Part shown: positions 7,560 through 15,481 of the stretch, in pieces
Layout: each line of letters starts with the position of its first letter
Numbering within the stretch: position 1 is the first letter of the stretch
Source of the DNA: Clostridia bacterium
GTDB taxonomy: Bacteria > Bacillota > Clostridia > TANB77 > CAG-508
DNA: 45,656 bases
Direction: 5' to 3'
Assembly (NCBI GenBank): GCA_900754285.1
Contig: CAAECB010000017.1
Coordinates: forward strand, 1-45,656
The notes under the pieces: generated by a model
The model's database searches: none
Seen by the model: the letters and a program-made list of their open reading frames with translations, nothing else
What the model was told of the DNA's origin: nothing
Program-made: the position numbers and the translations under genes

Positions 7560-8729
7560 ATGAAAATCAACGACACTAGTATCGTAATTTTAAAGGGAGA
7601 AAACGCAAAAAAATATTTCTTGGAAAGGATAACAGCAGACAAAGGCATACGGTTTAAAGAAATTCCAGAAGGAGATATAACTCTCGAGGAAAGAGGAAGT
7701 TCAGTAGAAACCACAGAAATATTTCGGGATCTTTTGGAAAGAAAACTCCTTGAAGAAGTAGAGTTCAAGACAGGAGAATATGAGAAAAAAACTGAACTCA
7801 AAAAAGAGAAAAGACACGAAGAAGCAGAAAAAACCGAAATCAAAGAAGAGAAAGGACAGGAAGAAGAAGCAGAAAAAGAAAAGAAAGAGGAGATTATCAA
7901 ACCGAGCAAAGCCAAAAAAAGAAAAGCTTCCAAAGGATTAGGAGATTCACAGAGAGCTATTCTTGACTATTTAAAAGATCATGAAGCTGGTCGCACTATA
8001 AATGATATGATTCAAGATACGATTCATTCAAAATGTAGACTGAGACAGATTCTTCAAAGCTTAATGGGAAGAAAACTTATTGAAAGAAAAAAAGTAGATA
8101 AAGTTTATGTTTATTTTTGTATAAACAGAACGGCAGAAAAAAGTGCAGAAGCAGAAGCTGTTCAGGCAGATGAGACAGATGATAATCAGTTTAATGCAAC
8201 TGCTGAAAGTAAAGAAGAAGAAACCAAACAAGCAGAAGAATCTTCTGAAGTATCCAAAAAAGAAGAAGCTAAAAGTGAAACACCAGTAAAAAGCGAGGAA
8301 TCTTCCAAAAGTGAAAAAATCCAAAACGCTTTAGCAATTGAACAAAGAAGAAAAGAAGCAATTACAAAACAAAGCTCAGAAACTAAAAGAATTGTAAATT
8401 TGTTTGTAAAGCCAAAATATCGTCATGTTTTACATGAGATATTCAAAAATGACAGTTTCAGTGTTGAGGCGATTCGAAAGAAGAGCGATTTTGCAGATGC
8501 AAAGGCACTTACTGAAGTAATTAGTGCTCTTGCTGGAGAAGCTATACAATATGACACAAACACAGAAGGAACTTATATTGTTGACAATCTGTGGCGAACA
8601 TACGCCTTAGTAAGGTTAGGAAAGAAAGATTTAAAAGAAGAATATCCTAATGAATTAATGATTGACAGATTGTTGGACAAAGGTCTAATTTTTGAAAAAG
8701 AAAATCAGGAGTATGATATAATAAGGTAA
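7560..8729 (+). CDS. Hypothetical protein with winged-helix domain and charged linkers
   Basis: The 389-aa soluble protein matches no family I can name. It reads as three folded blocks joined by Lys/Glu-rich low-complexity linkers: residues 1-75; a likely winged helix at about 128-188 (SQRAILDYLKDH...RQILQSLMGRKLIERKK...YVYF, the pattern of a small DNA-binding fold); and a C-terminal block at about 276-389. The linkers at 76-125 and 190-270 are almost pure E/K/A/S. Arg codons CGG, CGC, CGA and CGT occur repeatedly here, whereas most neighbours use AGA nearly exclusively. It has its own strong promoter and a strong terminator. A nucleic-acid-binding or regulatory role is plausible from the winged helix, no more. 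Confidence 0.75.
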   Translation: MKINDTSIVILKGENAKKYFLERITADKGIRFKEIPEGDITLEERGSSVETTEIFRDLLERKLLEEVEFKTGEYEKKTELKKEKRHEEAEKTEIKEEKGQEEEAEKEKKEEIIKPSKAKKRKASKGLGDSQRAILDYLKDHEAGRTINDMIQDTIHSKCRLRQILQSLMGRKLIERKKVDKVYVYFCINRTAEKSAEAEAVQADETDDNQFNATAESKEEETKQAEESSEVSKKEEAKSETPVKSEESSKSEKIQNALAIEQRRKEAITKQSSETKRIVNLFVKPKYRHVLHEIFKNDSFSVEAIRKKSDFADAKALTEVISALAGEAIQYDTNTEGTYIVDNLWRTYALVRLGKKDLKEEYPNELMIDRLLDKGLIFEKENQEYDIIR

Positions 8730-8738
8730 CTATTATAC

Positions 8739-8776
8739 ATCCCACTTAGATACTATAGTATCTAGGTGGGATTTTC
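8739..8776 (+). terminator. Rho-independent terminator
   Basis: ATCCCACTTAGATACT pairs with AGTATCTAGGTGGGAT (one internal mismatch) across 8739-8772, followed by TTTT. It closes the 7560 unit. Confidence 0.85.
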
Positions 8777-8798
8777 CACATTTATTTAGTTATAACAT

Positions 8799-8827
8799 TT
8801 GACAACCATACCGATATGATATATAAT
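8799..8827 (+). promoter_or_regulatory. Perfect consensus SigA promoter of yebC
   Basis: TTGACA (8799-8804), exactly 17 bases, TATAAT (8822-8827). This is the best promoter in the window and leaves a leader of about 125 bases before yebC. Confidence 0.85.
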
Positions 8828-8958
8828 ATGAGTATAATTGTCAAAAGTACTACACAAATAAGAAATAATGTGATACAATAAAAGGCGAAAAAATAAGATA
8901 AAGGATAAAAGAAGCCTTAAAAATTAATAAAGTAAAAAAATAAAGAGGAGGAAAAAAG

Positions 8959-9678
8959 ATGTCAGGACACAGCAAATGGCATAACATACAAGCCAAAAAA
9001 GGAAAAGCAGATGCAGCAAGAGGAAAAATATTCACAAAATTAGGAAGAGAATTATTAATAGCAACAAAAGAAGGAGGACCAGACCCAGCAGGAAACTCAA
9101 AATTAAAAGCAGTAATAGCAAAATGCAAAGCAGCAAACATGCCAAATGACACAATAAACAATGCAATCAAAAAAGCATCAACAAGTAATGAAAATTATGA
9201 AGAAATAGTATATGAAGGATATGGACCATGTGGAGTTGCAGTAATAGTAGAAACATCTACAGACAACAAAAATAGAACAGCAGCAGATGTAAGACATGTA
9301 TTTGATAAAGCAGGAGGAAACCTAGGAACAACAGGATGTGTATCATACATGTTCAACAAAAAAGGAGTAATAGTAATAGAAAAAGCATCAACAGAAATGT
9401 CAGAAGATGATATAATGATGTTAGCTTTAGACGCTGGAGCAGAAGATTTTTCAGCTGAAGAAGAAGTATATGAAATAACTACAGAGCCATCAGACTTTAC
9501 AGCAGTAAGTGAAAAGCTAGAAGAAGCAGGCCTAGAATTCTTAGATGCAGGAGTTCAAATGGTTCCAACTACAACTGTTCAATTAGATGAAAAAGGTGTA
9601 GAAAAAATGGAAAGATTATTAGAAAGACTTGATGAATTAGATGACGTAGCTAATGTATACCACAATTGGGAAGAATAG
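8959..9678 (+). CDS. yebC: YebC/PmpR-family regulator
   Basis: The 239-aa protein is of typical family length. The N terminus MSGHSKWHNIQAKKGKADAA is the family signature, followed by the GGPDPAGNSKLK...AKxxNMPNDTI block and the acidic C-terminal domains. TACO1/YebC proteins act in the cytoplasm; family members have been linked both to transcription regulation and to helping ribosomes through proline-rich stretches. The start is fixed by AGAGGAGG just upstream. It stands alone, under a consensus promoter and before a strong terminator, and separates the accessory stretch from the spoIIIA locus. Confidence 0.97.
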   Translation: MSGHSKWHNIQAKKGKADAARGKIFTKLGRELLIATKEGGPDPAGNSKLKAVIAKCKAANMPNDTINNAIKKASTSNENYEEIVYEGYGPCGVAVIVETSTDNKNRTAADVRHVFDKAGGNLGTTGCVSYMFNKKGVIVIEKASTEMSEDDIMMLALDAGAEDFSAEEEVYEITTEPSDFTAVSEKLEEAGLEFLDAGVQMVPTTTVQLDEKGVEKMERLLERLDELDDVANVYHNWEE

Positions 9679-9685
9679 AGCAAAG

Positions 9686-9708
9686 GCGGATATTAATAAT
9701 ATTAGCAC
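9686..9708 (+). repeat. 23-base dispersed motif, copy b
   Basis: GCGGAT, ATTAATA, three bases, TTAGCAC (with one shared base), beginning 8 bases after the yebC stop. It aligns without gaps to copies at 6360-6382 and 20504-20526. Confidence 0.55.
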
Positions 9709-9744
9709 ATAATATAATAATTTTATATAAATAGTTCTAAATAA

Positions 9745-9794
9745 AAAAAGAAAGCATATAATACTACAGTAATAGTATTTATGCTTTCTTTTTG
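9745..9794 (+). terminator. Bidirectional-looking terminator after yebC
   Basis: AAAAAGAAAGCATA plus AATACTA pairs with TAGTATT plus ATGCTTTCTTTTT, a long stem with a short loop flanked by an A run and a T run. Confidence 0.85.
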
Positions 9795-9864
9795 TTAAAA
9801 AATAATTATAAATTTGACAGCACGAAGTGGCAAATTCAATTTAAAATTTAATCATTACAATTTT
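9794..9864 (+). repeat. Degenerate copy of the intergenic palindrome
   Basis: GTTAAAAAATAATTATAAAT then TTGAC resembles the left terminus of the palindrome family described at 18170. It is followed by a short AT-rich remainder ending in TTACAATTTT. It fills the space before spoIIIAA, and no clear sporulation-sigma promoter could be fixed inside it. Confidence 0.4.
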
Positions 9865-9880
9865 AGAAAGGAAAAAAACA

Positions 9881-10762
9881 GTGGAACAAATAATGGTGTA
9901 TTTTCCAATAAATATAATAAATATGATAGAAGAAGCAGTAAGGCAAAATCCACAAATAGAAATATACAAAAAAGCAATAGAAATAAGAATAAAAATGCAA
10001 AGGCCAATAATAATAAAATTAAGAGAAATAGATATAATAATTCAATACCAAGTAACAGAAAAGGACATGTTATATATTGTACAAAAGATATGTGAAAATT
10101 CAATATATGCGTATAAAGAGCAAATAACACAAGGGTATATAACAATAAGAGGAGGCCACAGAGTAGGAATAACAGGAACATGTGTAATAGAAGAAGGAAA
10201 AATAAGTAATATAAAATATATATCAAGTTTAAATTTTAGAATAGCAAGAGAAATAAAAGGATGTAGTCAAAAAATTTTAGGAGACATAATAGACAGTCAA
10301 CACAACACGATTTATAATACATTAATTGTGTCACCACCAGGCAAAGGAAAAACAACGATGTTAAGAGATGCAATAAGAAATATAAGTAATGGAATTCCAG
10401 AAATAAAATTTAGGGGGAAAATATGTGGAGTAGTAGACGAAAGAGGAGAAATTGCGGCAATGTATAAAGGAGTCCCACAAAATGATATAGGAGTTAGAAC
10501 AGATGTTATAGAAAATGTGTCAAAATTTCAAGGTATGCAAATCTTGATACGCTCTATGGGTCCAGAAGTAATTGCATGTGATGAAATAGGCACAAAAGAA
10601 GATGTACAAGCTATTCAGTATGCCATATGTTCAGGTGTGAAAGGGATTTTTACAATGCATGGAAAAGACTTGTCAGACATAAAAGCAAATCTTGAAATTA
10701 ATAAATTAATAGAAGCAAAATTGATAGAGAAGATAATCTTTCTAGGAGGAGTTGAAAAATGA
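9881..10762 (+). CDS. spoIIIAA: Stage III sporulation protein AA (ATPase)
   Basis: The 293-aa protein starts at GTG 9881, 8 bases behind AGAAAGGA (9865-9872). Walker A SPPGKGKTT lies at 151-159, VVDERGEI at 184-191 and Walker-B-like VIACDEIG at 230-237, matching SpoIIIAA, a secretion-type ATPase. In sporulating cells the SpoIIIA proteins form, with forespore SpoIIQ, a channel that keeps the engulfed forespore active and supports SigG. SpoIIIAA is the predicted cytoplasmic motor on the mother-cell side. It is the first gene of the eight-gene locus and overlaps spoIIIAB by 4 bases. In the family the operon is SigE-controlled; I could not assign a convincing SigE promoter here. Confidence 0.95.
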   Translation: MEQIMVYFPINIINMIEEAVRQNPQIEIYKKAIEIRIKMQRPIIIKLREIDIIIQYQVTEKDMLYIVQKICENSIYAYKEQITQGYITIRGGHRVGITGTCVIEEGKISNIKYISSLNFRIAREIKGCSQKILGDIIDSQHNTIYNTLIVSPPGKGKTTMLRDAIRNISNGIPEIKFRGKICGVVDERGEIAAMYKGVPQNDIGVRTDVIENVSKFQGMQILIRSMGPEVIACDEIGTKEDVQAIQYAICSGVKGIFTMHGKDLSDIKANLEINKLIEAKLIEKIIFLGGVEK

Positions 10763-11272
10763 ATATAATAAAATACATTATGCTAATTTTGTTATGGTTA
10801 GCAATGAGTCTTATAGGAAAAACAATTGCAAAAAAATATAATTACCGAGTAGAAGAATTAGAAGAAATAAAAAACGCATTAAACATATTTAAAAATAAAA
10901 TAAAATTTACATATTCTCCAATAGGAGAGATTTTTGAAGAGATAAGCCAAAATACAGCAATAAAAAATATAGAAGAGATATTTGTACGAGCAAAAAACAA
11001 TATGAATACTCAAACAGCAGGAGATGCTTGGAACAAAGCACTAGAAGAAGTAAACACAAATATGAAAGAAGAAGATATAAAAAAATTAAAAAGTTTATCT
11101 AAAATGTTGCGGCAGTTCAGATGCAGAAGGACAAGTAAGTCAAATAGAACTCACAGAAGAATTTTTAGAAGTTCAAATACAAGATGCAATACAAGAAAAA
11201 AATAAAAACGAAAAATTATATCAAAAGCTTGGAACAATAGGAGGGTTGGCATTAGTAATAATTCTAGCTTAA
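10759..11272 (+). pseudogene. spoIIIAB: Stage III sporulation protein AB, frameshifted
   Basis: The frame from ATG 10759 reads a normal SpoIIIAB start (one N-terminal membrane helix, then a helical domain) up to SLSKML, then turns into Arg/Ser-rich nonsense ending at 11205. Dropping one base at 11110 (the C in ATGTTGC GGCAGT) restores GSSDAEGQVSQIELTEEF and a C-terminal hydrophobic end, GGLALVIILA, with a stop at 11270-11272. The restored length of about 170 aa equals the usual family size. So the locus holds either a one-base insertion mutation, an assembly or sequencing error, or a frameshift site. There is no homopolymer or slippery heptamer at the site, which argues against programmed slippage. 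The rest of the operon is intact, which favours an error or a very recent mutation. Confidence 0.9.
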
Positions 11273-11329
11273 AAGGATTAGTAAAAAATAAAAATTCTTT
11301 AAATAAAAAAATGAAAGGAATGAAATCTA

Positions 11330-11524
11330 ATGGATATTAATTTACTATTCAAAATAGCAGCAATAGGAATTTTGGTAGCAGTATTGCATCAAGTATTAGT
11401 AAGAGCGGGAAGAGAAGATCAAGCAATGATGACAACTTTAGCAGGGCTAGTAATTGTATTAACAATGGTAATAAAGGAAATAAGTGGTTTATTTGATACA
11501 GTAAGAACATTATTTAATCTATAA
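11330..11524 (+). CDS. spoIIIAC: Stage III sporulation protein AC
   Basis: A 64-aa protein with two hydrophobic helices (about 5-24 and 32-50) around a charged turn (RAGREDQA), the standard size and layout of SpoIIIAC. It is a mother-cell membrane component of the SpoIIIA-SpoIIQ channel. The ATG lies behind GAAAGGA. It is followed by spoIIIAD, with which it forms the membrane core in models of the complex. Confidence 0.93.
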   Translation: MDINLLFKIAAIGILVAVLHQVLVRAGREDQAMMTTLAGLVIVLTMVIKEISGLFDTVRTLFNL

Positions 11525-11571
11525 TTCTTTTCTAGTCAGATTTTCTAAACTGAGAAAGGAATGTGATAAAA

Positions 11572-11958
11572 ATGGAAGTTATAAAAATTATAGCAATAGC
11601 ATTAGTAGCGCTTATTCTTATAATATTACTAAAACAATATAAACCAGAATTTGCATTATACATAAGTTTACTCACAGGAGTATTAATACTTTTGTTAGTA
11701 ATGGACAAGCTAACAGGAATTGTACAATTAATACAATCTATTTCAAATAAAGCAAATATAAATAATCAATTTATAACAATATTAATCAAAATTACAGGAA
11801 TAGCATTTTTGTCAGAATTTGCAGTAAGCATTTGCAAAGATGCAGGTGAATCAGCAATAAGTAGCAAAATAGAATTAGGTACAAAAATTATAATAATATC
11901 AATGTCTATACCAATAATATCAAGCTTATTAGAAATAATTTTGAAAATACTACCTTAA
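11572..11958 (+). CDS. spoIIIAD: Stage III sporulation protein AD
   Basis: The frame is open from GTG 11563, but ATG 11572 lies 11 bases behind AGAAAGGA (11553-11560) while the upstream codon is too close, so 128 aa are predicted. There are several membrane helices (about 2-20, 27-47, 66-90 and 103-126) and the conserved ISLLTGVLILL and TGIAFLSEFA segments typical of SpoIIIAD. It is a membrane component of the mother-cell side of the feeding-tube channel. It lies between spoIIIAC and spoIIIAE in canonical order. Confidence 0.93.
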   Translation: MEVIKIIAIALVALILIILLKQYKPEFALYISLLTGVLILLLVMDKLTGIVQLIQSISNKANINNQFITILIKITGIAFLSEFAVSICKDAGESAISSKIELGTKIIIISMSIPIISSLLEIILKILP

Positions 11959-12058
11959 AGAGCAAATAATGATGTCAAAAGCCAAATTACCTTATGTGCG
12001 CCAAAAAGATGAAAAGTAGCTATATAAACAAAACTAACCAAAAGGAGGAAATGTAAAT

Positions 12059-13219
12059 GTGAAGTCAAAAGCTTTAAAAATAACAATATTAACAATTTTT
12101 TTTATACATATATTTAGTTTAAATACATTTGCAGCAAGTACAGATGAAGAAATGATAAATTCACAAAAAGAAACATTTGGAATAAGTAGTTTTATAAAAA
12201 ATGCAAATAAATATACTGGAGAATTTTTTGAAGGAATAGATATAAATTCAATGTTAAACAGTGCAATAAAAGGAAATATAGATAATAACACATTATACAA
12301 AAAAATAATAAATCTATTGGGAAAAGAGGTAAAAACAGGAATAAAAAGCCTGGTAAGTATTTTAATCATTATAGTAATACATAGTATATTAAAATCAATA
12401 AGCGAAAATTTTCAAAATGATAATGTTTCAAAAATGATTTATTATGTACAATACATAGCAATAGTAACAGTTATTATGAATAATTTTTCTGATGTAATAT
12501 CAATGGTAAAAGAAACCGCAACAAATTTGGTAGGATTTATGAATTCATTAATTCCAATATTAGTATCATTAATGCTATACACAGGAAGTATAACAACTAG
12601 CAGTATTTTAGAACCAGCAATATTGTTTATGATAAATTTTATAGGGAATATAATTCAAAGCTTTTTAATACCAGCGGTGTTAATAGCAGCAACTTTAAGC
12701 ATTGTTTCAAAAATAGGAGAAAAAGTTCAAATAGACAAAATATCAAAAACATTTAATTCAGGAATTATCTGGATTTTGGGAATTATATTAACAACATTTG
12801 TTGGAGTTATTTCTTTAGAAGGAACATTATCAAGCAGTATAGATGGAATCACAGCTAAAACAGCAAAAGCAATAGTCAGTAGCAGTATACCAATAGTAGG
12901 AAAAATTTTAGGAGATGCTGTAGATACAGTTTTAGGATGTGGAATTATACTAAAAAATGCAATAGGGGTAATAGGTGTAATAATCATTATAGGAATATGT
13001 ATAATGCCAATTTTAAAAATAGCGATATTAACAGTGTCTTATAAAATTCTAGCAAGTGTAAGTGAACCAATAGCAGATGCAAAAATAGTAAAATTACTAG
13101 AACAAATAGGAGATATATTTAAAGTACTTTTAGCAATTTTGTGTTCAATATCAGTTATGGTTATTGTGGGAACAACATTAGTTATAAAAATATCTAATAG
13201 TGGAATGATGTATAGATAA
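12059..13219 (+). CDS. spoIIIAE: Stage III sporulation protein AE
   Basis: The 386-aa protein starts at GTG 12059, 10 bases behind AAAGGAGG (12041-12048). The two nearer ATGs are blocked by immediate stops (ATG TAA, ATG TGA). An N-terminal signal-like segment ending in NTFAAS is followed by a polar region and six or seven membrane helices from about residue 100, as in SpoIIIAE, the large polytopic protein of the SpoIIIA complex. It is in the expected place after spoIIIAD. Confidence 0.95.
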   Translation: MKSKALKITILTIFFIHIFSLNTFAASTDEEMINSQKETFGISSFIKNANKYTGEFFEGIDINSMLNSAIKGNIDNNTLYKKIINLLGKEVKTGIKSLVSILIIIVIHSILKSISENFQNDNVSKMIYYVQYIAIVTVIMNNFSDVISMVKETATNLVGFMNSLIPILVSLMLYTGSITTSSILEPAILFMINFIGNIIQSFLIPAVLIAATLSIVSKIGEKVQIDKISKTFNSGIIWILGIILTTFVGVISLEGTLSSSIDGITAKTAKAIVSSSIPIVGKILGDAVDTVLGCGIILKNAIGVIGVIIIIGICIMPILKIAILTVSYKILASVSEPIADAKIVKLLEQIGDIFKVLLAILCSISVMVIVGTTLVIKISNSGMMYR

Positions 13220-13263
13220 TTTGATTTTTAAGTAAAGAGTTAAAAATAGAAAGAGGGATACTA

Positions 13264-13881
13264 ATGATAGCGTGTTTTAGTGAATGGGCCAAAAACTTGA
13301 CTTTAGCTGTAGTTATAGTTTCTTTATTTGAAATGTTGCTTCCAAACAATAAAACAAAAAAATACATAAAAGTAGTTATGGGATTATATATTTTGTTTAA
13401 TATAATATCACCATTTGTGAAAAAAGATTTCTCATTTGAATTAGAAAATGTTATTGAAAATAGCAAAAGCAAAACAGTGTCAACAGAAGAAGTTAATCAA
13501 ACATCAATGGATACAAGATTAAAGCAAATCTGTAAAGAAGAACTAGAAAAAGATATTACAAAAAAGGTTGAAGAACAAGGATATGTAGTAGAAAATTGTA
13601 ATATTGATATAAAAATAGAAGAGGAAACTAATATAGAGAAGATAACTTTAAAAGTAAAAAAATTAAATGAAGAAATTAAAAAAGAAGAAAAACAGAAACA
13701 AAATGATATACAGCAAAAACTTGTAAAAGAGGTTCAAAAAATAAAAAAGGTCCAAATAGGTGAGAGTAAACAGGAAAATAAAAATGTAGATGAAAATTTA
13801 TCAGCACAGGACATATCTAATATTAAAAATTTTTTAATTAAAGAATATGAGGTGAATGAAAAATGTTTAAAGATAAATTAA
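13264..13881 (+). CDS. spoIIIAF: Stage III sporulation protein AF
   Basis: The 205-aa protein has two N-terminal membrane helices (about 9-27 and 33-50, MGLYILFNIISPF) and a Lys/Glu-rich extracytoplasmic domain (about 60-205). In the family this domain has a ring-building fold that stacks with SpoIIIAG and SpoIIIAH. The last 19 bases overlap spoIIIAG in another frame, indicating translational coupling. Confidence 0.93.
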   Translation: MIACFSEWAKNLTLAVVIVSLFEMLLPNNKTKKYIKVVMGLYILFNIISPFVKKDFSFELENVIENSKSKTVSTEEVNQTSMDTRLKQICKEELEKDITKKVEEQGYVVENCNIDIKIEEETNIEKITLKVKKLNEEIKKEEKQKQNDIQQKLVKEVQKIKKVQIGESKQENKNVDENLSAQDISNIKNFLIKEYEVNEKCLKIN

Positions 13882-14480
13882 ACAAAATTATAGAAAGAGA
13901 TAAAGAGGAAGGAAATAATAAAAAGAAAATAGAAAACTTAGTTTTTTTCGTTGTAGTTTTGATAATAACAATTGTGGTTATAAATGTAATTTGGAATGAT
14001 AAAAATACATCAAAAGATACAAAAGAAGTAGACAATAATAAAAAATTGGCAACAGTAAATCAGGTTCAAACTCAAACAGAGCAAGTATCACAAGAACAAA
14101 CTCTCTCCCAAAAGTTAGAATCTATACTCAGTAAAATACAAGGTGTTGGAGATGTAAATGTTTTTATAAATTATTCAGAATCGAGTGAAGTTGTAGCAAT
14201 GTATAACGAAAATTCAAAAAGTAGTACAACAGAAGAAACAGACACTTCTGGAGGAGTTCGAAAAATACAAGAAACAGACTCACAAAAAGATGTTATATTT
14301 CAAGAAAATGATGGTGTAAAAACACCTATGACCAAAAAGGTTGTTGAACCTAAAATAGAAGGGGCTATTATAACAGCTAAAGGTGCAAGCAACATTGATG
14401 TAAAAACCAATATAATTCAGGCTGTAGAAGCGGCAACAGGTTTAGCGACACATAAAATACAAGTTTTTGAAATGCAATAG
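13863..14480 (+). CDS. spoIIIAG: Stage III sporulation protein AG
   Basis: The 205-aa protein has one membrane helix (about 26-46), a Gln/Thr-rich linker and a ring-building domain (SQKLESILSKIQGVGDVNVFINYSES..., then EGAIITAKGASNIDVKTNIIQAV). SpoIIIAG forms a large multimeric ring in the space between mother cell and forespore, comparable to secretion-system rings. The ATG follows GAGGTGA inside the end of spoIIIAF. Confidence 0.95.
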   Translation: MFKDKLNKIIERDKEEGNNKKKIENLVFFVVVLIITIVVINVIWNDKNTSKDTKEVDNNKKLATVNQVQTQTEQVSQEQTLSQKLESILSKIQGVGDVNVFINYSESSEVVAMYNENSKSSTTEETDTSGGVRKIQETDSQKDVIFQENDGVKTPMTKKVVEPKIEGAIITAKGASNIDVKTNIIQAVEAATGLATHKIQVFEMQ

Positions 14481-14606
14481 ACATTTAATGTTAAATAAAG
14501 TTACTTTTTATTGATGAACAGATGAATAATTATAAAAAATAGAATAGGAAAATTTCAAAATAAAAAATAAAAAAGTTTTCTAAATGAAAACAGAAAAGAG
14601 GTACAT

Positions 14607-15344
14607 ATGAATTTTTTAAAGAAAAATCAAATATTACTTTATGTAATAGCATTTATGTTAGTAACAGCAGGATATTTAAATTACACAACAAAAGACCACA
14701 ATGTAAGTGACATATTACAAACAACTACAAAAGCAGAAGAACTAGCAGGAACAGAAAACATAGGAGATGCAAGATTAGTAAATAGTCAAGTAAATGAAAC
14801 CAACGAAGAAAATAATACAAATACAATGACTGGAGCAGAACCAGCAGCAAGTGAAAATGGCACATCAGAAGAAAATAATAAAACTAATGAAGTTGAAGTA
14901 AATGAAATACAAAATGCTAATACAACAAGTGCAAATCTAGAAACAAATACCACACAAGATAACGAAACAACTAAACAAACAACATCTAATGTATCAGCAG
15001 ATGATTATTTTTCAAAATCAAAATTAGAAAGAGACACAATGTATTCTCAAATGTTAGAATCATATGAAAATGTGCTAAATGGAATAAATTCTTTAGAAAC
15101 TCAAAAACAATCAGCTTCTGAAGAAATAAAAAAGATTAATAATACTAAAAATAGTATTATGATTTGTGAAAATTTAATTGCAACTAAAGGATTTAATAAA
15201 TGTGTAATTTTTGTCAATGGAGAAAGTGTTAGTGCAATTATTGGAACACAAGAATTAAAACAAGAGGAAATCTCTCAAATTCAAAATATTCTTTCTCGTG
15301 AACTTAATGCTAAAATTGAAAATATACATATATCATTAAAGTAG
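14607..15344 (+). CDS. spoIIIAH: Stage III sporulation protein AH
   Basis: The 245-aa protein has one N-terminal membrane helix (about 7-26), a long Asn/Thr/Glu-rich linker (about 35-125) and a C-terminal domain (about 130-245) whose ATKGFNKCVIFVNGESVSAII segment matches SpoIIIAH, the mother-cell partner of forespore SpoIIQ. The linker is low in hydrophobics and probably flexible. The 126-base gap after spoIIIAG is the largest within the locus, but I see no strong promoter there. Confidence 0.93.
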   Translation: MNFLKKNQILLYVIAFMLVTAGYLNYTTKDHNVSDILQTTTKAEELAGTENIGDARLVNSQVNETNEENNTNTMTGAEPAASENGTSEENNKTNEVEVNEIQNANTTSANLETNTTQDNETTKQTTSNVSADDYFSKSKLERDTMYSQMLESYENVLNGINSLETQKQSASEEIKKINNTKNSIMICENLIATKGFNKCVIFVNGESVSAIIGTQELKQEEISQIQNILSRELNAKIENIHISLK

Positions 15345-15410
15345 TGTTTTTGGGGACGGAGATAAAAAACATTAGTGTTTTTTTGCTCCGTCCCCAAAAA
15401 CATCACTTTT
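15344..15410 (+). terminator. GC-rich palindrome closing spoIIIA (terminator or REP-like)
   Basis: TGTTTTTGGGGACGGAG pairs perfectly with CTCCGTCCCCAAAAACA around a T-rich loop and is followed by TTTTT. The GGGGACGGAG core is far more GC-rich than anything nearby. Similar GGGGACGG palindromes are dispersed in many Firmicute genomes, so this may be a mobile REP-like unit that also ends transcription. Confidence 0.7.
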
Positions 15411-15481
15411 TGACTTGACCGCTCATTCTAATAGAAAAAAATAAAAAAATAGTGTATAAATAATTGAAAGGAAAAATAGAA

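Noticed and set aside
9815..9870. SigE promoter before spoIIIAA
   Set aside because: ATTACAAT resembles the CATACAAT -10 element, but no fitting -35 is present at the right distance, so it was not annotated.
9814..10095. Plus-strand frame of 93 aa overlapping spoIIIAA
   Set aside because: Asn/Lys-rich low-complexity translation in the wrong frame of an unmistakable spoIIIAA.
15405..15481. TTGACT/TTGACC as -35 of a fabH promoter, and a FapR/FabT operator
   Set aside because: No -10 at 16-18 bases better than AT-rich background, and no recognisable operator palindrome.
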